NCBI GenBank assembly: GCA_031289165.1
Contig: JAITPZ010000020.1
Span: forward strand, 1 to 6,086
Reading direction: 5' to 3'
Source: Synergistaceae bacterium
GTDB lineage: Bacteria; Synergistota; Synergistia; Synergistales; Aminobacteriaceae
Length of the DNA stretch: 6,086 nucleotides
The translations under genes and the position numbers were made by a program. The notes beneath the pieces are model-generated. The model was not told where the DNA came from and did not search any database. It was given only the letters and a program-made list of their open reading frames with translations. Below, piece by piece: positions 1 to 4,939 of the stretch (positions are counted from its first letter, which is position 1; each line of letters opens with the position of its first letter).

Positions 1-24
1 GCCAGTGCCAGTGCCAGTGCCACA
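1..24 (+). repeat. GCCAGT hexanucleotide tandem repeat (three copies plus a degenerate fourth)
   Basis: Three perfect GCCAGT units (1-18) are followed by GCCACA (19-24). They encode Ala-Ser-Ala-Ser-Ala-Ser-Ala-Thr. The array begins at or before the left edge, so its full length is unknown. The unit is six bases, so gain or loss of a copy keeps the reading frame and would only lengthen or shorten a flexible linker between GLUG blocks. Confidence 0.7.
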
Positions 25-393
25 GCCTCCGGCTCCGGCGGCACTACCTCCCCCCACGCGGGTGGCGTCGTTGGCTATAACGGCGGCAGGGTGGAGAACT
101 GCAGCGCCACCGGCAATGCCACGGCTGCCAATGCCTCCACCTACACCGCCAACACATCCTATTCCTACGCGGGCGGCGTTTTCGGCTATGTCAATACTGG
201 CACAGTGAGGAACTGCGAAGCCAGAGGCGGGGTCGCGGCCTCCGCCGTCAACGGAACCGCTTACACAGGCGGGGTTATCGGCTATCTTCTTAGCTACTAC
301 AACCCCACGGTGACGGGCAACACGCACACCACAGGGCAACCTTCGGGGATAGGATGGGATGAACGGAGCGGCGGCCCCAGCAATAATATATAG
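1..393 (+). CDS. GLUG-motif repeat protein, C-terminal part (partial at 5' end)
   Basis: The reading frame is open from base 1 to a TAG stop at 391-393 and has no start in the window, so this is the last 130 residues of a longer protein. Three GLUG-like units are visible, each opening with Gly-Gly-Val-X-Gly-Tyr: GGVVGYNGGRVENCSATG (from base 61), GGVFGYVNTGTVRNCEARG (from 172) and GGVIGY (from 268, degenerate afterwards). The starts are 37 and 32 residues apart. Composition is rich in Gly, Ala, Thr, Ser and Asn. The first residues are an Ala-Ser run encoded by a GCCAGT tandem repeat. The tail after the last unit (about residues 100-130) is hydrophilic, with no membrane anchor or sorting motif. 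GLUG repeats occur in large exported proteins predicted to form beta-rich solenoids. Export, surface location and any adhesive role are inferred from the family, because the signal peptide lies outside the window. The repeat family call is fairly secure; the function is not. Confidence 0.8.
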   Translation, partial: ASASASATASGSGGTTSPHAGGVVGYNGGRVENCSATGNATAANASTYTANTSYSYAGGVFGYVNTGTVRNCEARGGVAASAVNGTAYTGGVIGYLLSYYNPTVTGNTHTTGQPSGIGWDERSGGPSNNI

Positions 394-479
394 AGGTGAG
401 CTGTGGCGTCATGCCCCGGTAAGGAGCGAATGAAGGCCAGAAATTGAGAATATTGTCGGCTTCATAAACGGATCGTTTC

Positions 480-513
480 ACCCCCCTGCCCCGCCAGCGC
501 CGGTCAGGGGGGT
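480..513. repeat. Strong GC-rich inverted repeat (hairpin)
   Basis: CCCCCCTG (481-488) is perfectly complementary to CAGGGGGG (505-512), and A480 pairs with T513, giving a 9-bp stem. The 16-base loop is itself GC-rich and can add inner pairs. No T-run follows on either strand, so it is not a classical intrinsic terminator. It lies 87 bases after the GLUG stop codon and could protect or define the 3' end of that mRNA. Confidence 0.6.
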
Positions 514-523
514 CTCATGGGGC

Positions 524-538
524 TTCGGTTGCACCGAA
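524..538. repeat. Small hairpin with a three-base loop
   Basis: TTCGGT (524-529) and ACCGAA (533-538) are perfect reverse complements around the loop TGC. The stem is short. It lies just after the larger GC hairpin, and part of it (CGGTTGC) is repeated directly at 539-545. Its function is unknown. Confidence 0.4.
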
Positions 539-703
539 CGGTTGCGTATGGGGGTAACAGGGTATAAATAAGAACCACATAAGCAGTGAGCCGGCGAGGA
601 ACGAGCTGTGCGAATCGCTTAGTTTCTTCATCAGACTTTCAGCAGGCAAATTCCCCTTTGTAGATGCCCCTGCAAAATGTTACTCAGCATCAGGCTACCC
701 TTC

Positions 704-743
704 TGGTTTTGAGAATTAAAAAGCATTCTCAACCAATTTTTTT
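704..743 (+). terminator. Candidate intrinsic terminator reading rightward, overlapping the end of metH
   Basis: TGGTT (704-708) and GAGAAT (711-716) pair with ATTCTC (725-730) and AACCA (731-735), leaving a two-base TT bulge at 709-710. The loop is 717-724. After A736 comes a run of seven T residues (737-743). This is the terminator layout for transcripts moving rightward, which would stop read-through from the GLUG side or from an unannotated small RNA before it runs antisense into metH. Read leftward, the same hairpin contains the metH stop codon but lacks a downstream U-run, so it is a weak metH terminator at best. The stem is AT-rich, which lowers confidence. Confidence 0.45.
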
Positions 744-3233
744 CTGCCCCTCCAACAGGGACGCCACGAGCTTCACGGCGCCGACGGCGTCGGGTGAGTA
801 GCCGTCCGCTCCGATGCTGCGGCTGTAGTCGTCGCTGACGGACGCGCCGCCCACGATCACCCGGGTGTCGGGAAGGCTTTTGTGAAGCGCCTCGACGTTT
901 TCCTCCATGCGGAACATCGTGCTGGTCATCAGGGCCGACAGGCCCACGATCTCCGCTCCGCTTTCGCGCGCGGCCCGCTCGATCTCCGCGCAGGGGACGT
1001 TTTTCCCGAGATCGACGACCCTGTAGCCGTGGCTGCGCAGCATCGTCGCGACCACGTTTTTCCCGAGGTCGTGCAGGTCGCCCTCCACCGTCGCCAGAAC
1101 GATCGTGCCCCGGTCCACGCTCTCACCGCGCGCCGCGATGCGCGCCAGCTCCGCGTCGCAGACCTTCTGAGCCGCCGTCGCGGAGGACAGGAGCTGCGGC
1201 AGGAAATAGCGCCCGTCGTCGTAGAGCCTGCCGACCTCCGTCAGCGCGGGAACGATGCCCCGGTTGATGACGGTCGTGGGGTCGGTCCCCGCCTCGTCCA
1301 TCGCCCGGCCCAGGTCCGCGGCCCGGTCGGGGTCGCCCTGAACGACCGCGAGCCGAAGCGCCGCCCACTCGTCCCCGCCCTCCGTTTTCGACTCTTCAGT
1401 TTTTGCGTCCCGCGCTCCGGAGTCCTTCACGGGTTCCTTTGTTCCATGCGTTTTCGGAGCGGTCAGCGTGGTCGACAGAGTGTCGGCCATCGACAGAAAT
1501 TTTCGGGCGTCTTTGTCGTGCCCGCACAGAAGGTCGCCGATCGCGATCGTCTCGATGATTCCCCGATCCAGCGCGTTAGCGATGACGAGGGAGAGCCCCG
1601 CGCCCATGGCCATGGCCAGCCACGTCCTGTTGACGGCGCCCCGGGCGGGTATGCCGTGTGAGACGTTGCTCAGGCCCAGCATCGTGCAGCAGCCCAGCTC
1701 TCCGATACGGCGCAGGGTTTCCAGGCCCGCGAGGGGGGCGGAGACGTCGGCGCCCACCGCCATGCAGAGCGCGTCCACCACCAGCATGGAGCGCGGGTAT
1801 CCCATGCGATCGGCGACGGAGACGGCGCGTTCGACGAGGGCCATGCGTCCCTCCGCGCCCTCGGGGATGCCTTTTTCGTCGAGCGGCAGCACGGCCAGCA
1901 CGGCCCCGTAGCGCTGCGCCAGGCGGATGCCTCTTTCGACCTCGCCCGCCTTCGCCGTCACGGAGTTGATCAGGGGGATGCCCGTGCAGGCGCGCAGTCC
2001 CGCCTCGACGACCTCAGCGCGGTCGCTGTCGATCGACAGGGGCAGGTCGGACGCGCCCTCGACGGCGGCGATGGCCTTTTTTATCGTCTCGATCTGATCG
2101 AGCCCCGGCAGGCCGACGTTGACGTCCAGAAGCTGCGCGCCCGCCTCGTCCTGAGCGCGCGCCAGATCGCGCACCGCTCCCCAGGCGGCGGAGGCGATGT
2201 GCGGCTTCACCGCGGGACGCGAGGCGTTGATCCCCTCTCCGACCAGGGTGAGGGGCTGGCCTCTTCCCCCCTCGATCAGGCGGCTGCGACTGGCGAAGGG
2301 CAGAAGGGCGACGCGCGCGCGGGGCAGAACGGCGGCGTCGGACAGCCGGGTCCGCAGGGCGGCGATGTGCCTGGGAGTCGTTCGACAGCAGCCCCCGACG
2401 ACTGTGGCCCCGGCCTTTACGAGTCGTTCCGCCGCCTCAGCATAGTCCTCGGGTCCCCACTGCACGGGGTCGTCGGGCAGTCCCGCGTTGGCGTAGACGA
2501 AAACCGGCAGGCCGGAATGCGCGTGCAGCGTGGAAACCGTTTCGACGTAGGCGGAGGGCCCCACGCCGCAGTTGGCCCCCACGGCCATCGCCCCGACCAG
2601 CCGCGCCCAGTGGGCGGCGACCTCGGGCGGCGTTCCCGTCACGGTGCGTCCCTGCTGCTCGAAGGTGAAGCTGACCACGAAGGGGAATTTTTCGTCCAGG
2701 TCCTTCAGGGTCGCGACCGCCGCCTTAACCTCGCGCAGGTCGAGCGCCGTCTCGATCAGGATGAAGTCCGCGCCCCCGTCGATCAGGCCCCGGAACTGCG
2801 GACGAAACGCGTCCATCGCCGCCTCGAAGGAGAGAGCGCCGAAGGGCTCGAGAAGTTCCCCCAGAGGACCGGCGCACCCGGCGACAAGGGCCGAATCCCC
2901 CGCCGCCTCGCGCGCGAGACGCGCCGCCGCGGCGCAGATTTCCACGGCTCGGGCGCCGAGCTTTCGTTCTTCGAGCTTCATGGCGCTGCCGCCGAAGGAG
3001 TTCGTCTCCACGATGCGGGCCCCCGCGTCGATGTAGGCCCGATGAATGGAGCGCACCACGTCCGGACGTTCGAGGTTCATCTCCTCCGGCAGAAGCGGCG
3101 GGGCCCATCCGTTCTCCGCGAGCATCGTCCCCATGCCCCCGTCGAGCAGCAGAAGCCCCTCTCCTCTTTTAAGGCGATCCAGAAGCGCCGCGCGCCCCGG
3201 CGTGTTTTTCGCATTCGCAACGTCCGTCATCAT
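729..3233 (-). CDS. metH: Cobalamin-dependent methionine synthase, short form without AdoMet reactivation domain
   Basis: The enzyme transfers the methyl group of 5-methyltetrahydrofolate through cobalamin to homocysteine, giving methionine and tetrahydrofolate in the cytoplasm. The 834-residue product shows the domains in order. The homocysteine-binding barrel spans about 15-300 (DGGMGTML at 31-38, ETNSFGG at 76-82), with the three zinc-ligand cysteines C222 (GANC) and C282/C283 (GGCC). The pterin-binding barrel spans about 325-580 (VGEGINAS at 331-338, DVNVGLP at 370-376, SIDSD at 400-404, LGLSNVSHGIP at 519-529). A charged linker covers about 593-622. The cobalamin cap and Rossmann domains span about 623-830, with the DxHxxG motif placing H721 as lower axial ligand, and D719 and S766 completing the usual Asp-His-Ser relay. 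The protein ends there; E. coli MetH is about 1,230 residues because of a C-terminal AdoMet domain. Two ATG codons stand in tandem at the start. The second (3230) is spaced better from GGGGGAG, so 833 residues is also likely. Confidence 0.93.
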   Translation of the reverse strand: MMTDVANAKNTPGRAALLDRLKRGEGLLLLDGGMGTMLAENGWAPPLLPEEMNLERPDVVRSIHRAYIDAGARIVETNSFGGSAMKLEERKLGARAVEICAAAARLAREAAGDSALVAGCAGPLGELLEPFGALSFEAAMDAFRPQFRGLIDGGADFILIETALDLREVKAAVATLKDLDEKFPFVVSFTFEQQGRTVTGTPPEVAAHWARLVGAMAVGANCGVGPSAYVETVSTLHAHSGLPVFVYANAGLPDDPVQWGPEDYAEAAERLVKAGATVVGGCCRTTPRHIAALRTRLSDAAVLPRARVALLPFASRSRLIEGGRGQPLTLVGEGINASRPAVKPHIASAAWGAVRDLARAQDEAGAQLLDVNVGLPGLDQIETIKKAIAAVEGASDLPLSIDSDRAEVVEAGLRACTGIPLINSVTAKAGEVERGIRLAQRYGAVLAVLPLDEKGIPEGAEGRMALVERAVSVADRMGYPRSMLVVDALCMAVGADVSAPLAGLETLRRIGELGCCTMLGLSNVSHGIPARGAVNRTWLAMAMGAGLSLVIANALDRGIIETIAIGDLLCGHDKDARKFLSMADTLSTTLTAPKTHGTKEPVKDSGARDAKTEESKTEGGDEWAALRLAVVQGDPDRAADLGRAMDEAGTDPTTVINRGIVPALTEVGRLYDDGRYFLPQLLSSATAAQKVCDAELARIAARGESVDRGTIVLATVEGDLHDLGKNVVATMLRSHGYRVVDLGKNVPCAEIERAARESGAEIVGLSALMTSTMFRMEENVEALHKSLPDTRVIVGGASVSDDYSRSIGADGYSPDAVGAVKLVASLLEGQKKIG

Positions 3234-3236
3234 TGT

Positions 3237-3243
3237 CTCCCCC
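3237..3243 (-). promoter_or_regulatory. Ribosome-binding site of metH
   Basis: Read on the minus strand, GGGGGAG ends three bases before the first ATG (3233) and six before the second (3230). The six-base gap is closer to normal Shine-Dalgarno spacing, which favours the second Met as the start. Confidence 0.6.
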
Positions 3244-3278
3244 TTCGCAATACCTCGTATACCTTACAATCGTGATAA

Positions 3279-3307
3279 ATAATAGCAGAAATGAAATCTC
3301 ATACCAA
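3279..3307 (-). promoter_or_regulatory. Sigma-70-type promoter for metH, with extended -10
   Basis: On the minus strand, -35 TTGGTA (3302-3307, four of six consensus bases) is separated by 17 bases from -10 TATTAT (3279-3284, five of six). TG sits one base upstream of the -10 (extended -10 element). Transcription would start near 3272, giving a 5' leader of about 38 bases. That is too short for a cobalamin, SAM or other known riboswitch, so control at this promoter would have to be by transcription initiation. The leader contains two GGTAT-type half repeats (3250-3255 and 3259-3264 on the plus strand, ATACCT) that could bind a regulator; that is speculation. Confidence 0.6.
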
Positions 3308-3343
3308 ATAAAGTGCGACAGGAGGTCAATAGCGCTCCCGATA

Positions 3344-3372
3344 TTGGAATATTAGCGGCTTTGAGCTATCCT
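3344..3372 (+). promoter_or_regulatory. Candidate sigma-70-type promoter for pap
   Basis: TTGGAA (3344-3349, four of six -35 bases) is 17 bases from TATCCT (3367-3372, four of six -10 bases). A start near 3379 would give a leader of about 34 bases before the pap ATG. Its -35 lies 36 bases from the -35 of the divergent metH promoter, so one regulator could affect both. The match is moderate. Confidence 0.35.
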
Positions 3373-3400
3373 GACTCCATGCTTTTGAATTTGATTTATC

Positions 3401-3406
3401 GGAGGG
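3401..3406 (+). promoter_or_regulatory. Ribosome-binding site of pap
   Basis: GGAGGG stands six bases upstream of the ATG at 3413, which fixes this start. The first PPK2 domain begins about 15 residues in, so the start also agrees with the domain boundary. Confidence 0.75.
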
Positions 3407-3412
3407 AACGTC

Positions 3413-4927
3413 ATGCTGGATCAGATCGATCTGCGCCGAAAGATGGACGCGAAGGCGTACAGGGCCGCTCTGGAGCCCCTGGAAATCCGCCTGGGGGAGC
3501 TTCAGAGAACCGGCAGGGATTTGGGCGTTCCGGTCCTCGTCATTCTCGAGGGATGGGACGCGGCGGGCAAGGGGACGTTGCTCAATCGCGTTCTGCGCCC
3601 GCTGGACCCCCGTGGATTCAGGGTCTATAACGTCAGTCACCCCTCGGAGGAGGAGCGGCTGCGCCCCTATCTGTGGCCCTTCTGGTCGCGCACGCCGACG
3701 GGAGGGCAGATCGTATTCATGAACCGAAGCTGGTATCGCCGCCTCATCGAGGGGCGTTTCGAGGGCCGGCTTCGGGGCGGCGAGGTGAGCGAGGCCCTCG
3801 AGGAGACCCGCAACTTCGAGCGTCAGCTTCACTGCGGCGGCATCCTGTTAATAAAATTCTTCATCCATATTTCGAAAAAGGAGCAGAAAAAGCGGCTCGA
3901 AAAACTGGACGCTCAGAGGTCGGCGAGCTGGCGCGTCAGTAAGGCGGAATGGGATCGTCACGCCCATTATAAGGAGCTGGCCGCCCTGACGGAGGAGATG
4001 CTGCACGCCACGGACACGGGTAACGGAACCTGGACCATCGTGAGCGGACACGACAGGCGCCGCGCCGAGATTCAGATGCTCACGACCCTGGCGGACGCGA
4101 TGGAAGAACGCGTCGCGCGAGCGCGCCCGGACGCGGAAAATGAGGGAAAGCGCGCCGCCTCCCAACCGTCGCCCGCTCCGGGCTCCCCGGTGGCCCCGAC
4201 GAGGCTGGACGAGATCGACCTTTCCGTCTCCATTCCCCGCGAGCGATACAAAAAGGAGCTTCCCAAACTGCAGGATCGCCTGCGCGACATACAGTACATC
4301 CTCTACCGCGAGCGCATCCCCGCCGTCGTCGCGTTCGAAGGATGGGACGCCGCGGGCAAGGGCGGCGCGATCAAACGCCTGACGGAACGACTGGACCCGC
4401 GCGGTTACGAAGTTCACCCCATAGCCGCTCCCAACGACATCGAGCGGGCGCACTACCACCTCTGGCGTTTCTGGAGCGCCTTTCCCAAGGCCGGGCACAT
4501 CGCGGTATTCGACCGCACCTGGTACGGGCGCGTTCTCGTGGAGAGGATAGAGGGCTTCTGCACCCCCGACGAATGGCGTCGCGCCTACAGCGAGATCAAC
4601 GACATGGAGGCCCAGTGGAGCCGCTACGGCGCCATCATCGTGAAATTCTGGATGCAGATCGGCCCCGACGAACAGCTGAAACGCTTCGAGGACCGCAAAG
4701 ACGACCCCGAAAAACAGTGGAAAATCACGGACGAGGACTGGCGCAACCGGGAGAAATGGCCGCAGTACAGGGAGGCCGTCGAGGAAATGATCCTTCGCAC
4801 CAGTACCCACTGCGCCCCCTGGACCGTCGTGGAGGCCGAAAATAAGGAATACGCGCGCATTAAGGTTCTGAAAACCCTCATCGACGCGGCGGAGGCTTTT
4901 TTCCGAAAAGGAAAGATTTCCTTTTAA
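3413..4927 (+). CDS. pap: Polyphosphate:AMP phosphotransferase (two-domain, class II PPK2)
   Basis: The 504-residue protein has two tandem PPK2 domains, the layout of class II PPK2 enzymes, which phosphorylate AMP to ADP with inorganic polyphosphate in the cytoplasm. Domain 1 spans about 15-235 and domain 2 about 275-500, joined by a Pro/Ala/Ser-rich linker (about 238-265). Both have the Walker A motif EGWDAAGKG (46-54 and 309-317, Lys53 and Lys316). Domain 2 keeps the full catalytic set: LWRFW (350-354), Walker B FDRTWY (366-371, Asp367), and a lid with Arg424, Arg428, Lys434 and Lys437. Domain 1 departs at matching sites: LWPFW (Pro89), FMNRSWY (Asn104 for Asp), Leu165 for Arg428 and Ala171 for Lys434. 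So domain 2 is probably the catalytic one and domain 1 structural or regulatory. As I recall, the same split was reported for Pseudomonas aeruginosa PA3455. An ABC permease gene follows 12 bases later. Family and length fit well; exact nucleotide preference is inferred. Confidence 0.92.
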   Translation: MLDQIDLRRKMDAKAYRAALEPLEIRLGELQRTGRDLGVPVLVILEGWDAAGKGTLLNRVLRPLDPRGFRVYNVSHPSEEERLRPYLWPFWSRTPTGGQIVFMNRSWYRRLIEGRFEGRLRGGEVSEALEETRNFERQLHCGGILLIKFFIHISKKEQKKRLEKLDAQRSASWRVSKAEWDRHAHYKELAALTEEMLHATDTGNGTWTIVSGHDRRRAEIQMLTTLADAMEERVARARPDAENEGKRAASQPSPAPGSPVAPTRLDEIDLSVSIPRERYKKELPKLQDRLRDIQYILYRERIPAVVAFEGWDAAGKGGAIKRLTERLDPRGYEVHPIAAPNDIERAHYHLWRFWSAFPKAGHIAVFDRTWYGRVLVERIEGFCTPDEWRRAYSEINDMEAQWSRYGAIIVKFWMQIGPDEQLKRFEDRKDDPEKQWKITDEDWRNREKWPQYREAVEEMILRTSTHCAPWTVVEAENKEYARIKVLKTLIDAAEAFFRKGKISF

Positions 4928-4931
4928 GGAG
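4926..4931 (+). promoter_or_regulatory. Ribosome-binding site of the ABC permease, overlapping the pap stop codon
   Basis: AAGGAG starts with the last two bases of the pap TAA stop (4925-4927) and lies eight bases before the ATG at 4940. This decides the permease start and suggests that the two genes share a transcript and may be translated in series. Confidence 0.75.
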
Positions 4932-4939
4932 TGTGTTGT

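Larger units (their letters stand above)
394..728. other. Non-coding gap between the GLUG gene and metH, with several hairpins
   Basis: This 335-base stretch separates two converging genes. I see no supported protein gene in it. Frames on the minus strand stay open for short runs (for example through 490-640), but none has both a start with a ribosome-binding site and a coding character. An AAGGAG at 421-426 precedes an ATG at 430, but that frame stops after five codons. Base composition is visibly less GC-rich than the flanking genes, especially 540-728. It holds a strong hairpin at 480-513, a small one at 524-538, the direct repeat CGGTTGC (526-532 and 539-545), a TATAAA box at 563-568 and the left arm of a terminator-like hairpin. 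It may be plain intergenic DNA, a dispersed repeat unit or a small RNA locus. Confidence 0.6.

Noticed and set aside
421..447. AAGGAG followed by ATG at 430 as a possible leader peptide
   Set aside because: The frame stops after five codons, spacing is only three bases, and no gene follows on that strand to be regulated.
490..640. Short open frames on the minus strand as a possible pseudogene
   Set aside because: More than one minus-strand frame stays open over part of this stretch, and none has a start with a ribosome-binding site or a recognisable domain.
444..716. 8-base direct repeat TTGAGAAT (444-451 and 709-716) resembling a target-site duplication around a 257-base insert
   Set aside because: One 8-base match within about 300 AT-leaning bases is expected by chance, and the enclosed segment has no terminal inverted repeats or transposase remnant.
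882..1661. 259-codon open frame on the plus strand opposite metH
   Set aside because: It is antisense to the cobalamin and pterin domains of MetH. Its Arg/Asp/Val-rich product resembles no family and reflects codon bias on the other strand.
2199..3275. 358-codon open frame on the plus strand opposite metH
   Set aside because: It is antisense to the homocysteine-binding half of MetH, of low-complexity Arg/Gly/Pro composition, without domain motifs.
3320..3326. Perfect AGGAGGT Shine-Dalgarno sequence in the metH-pap gap
   Set aside because: No usable start codon with an open frame follows at a sensible distance, so it is probably chance or part of the promoter spacer.
3313..3630. GTG-started 105-codon frame overlapping the pap start
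   Set aside because: It runs through the pap promoter region and into pap in another frame. There is no ribosome-binding site before it, and its product is composition-driven.
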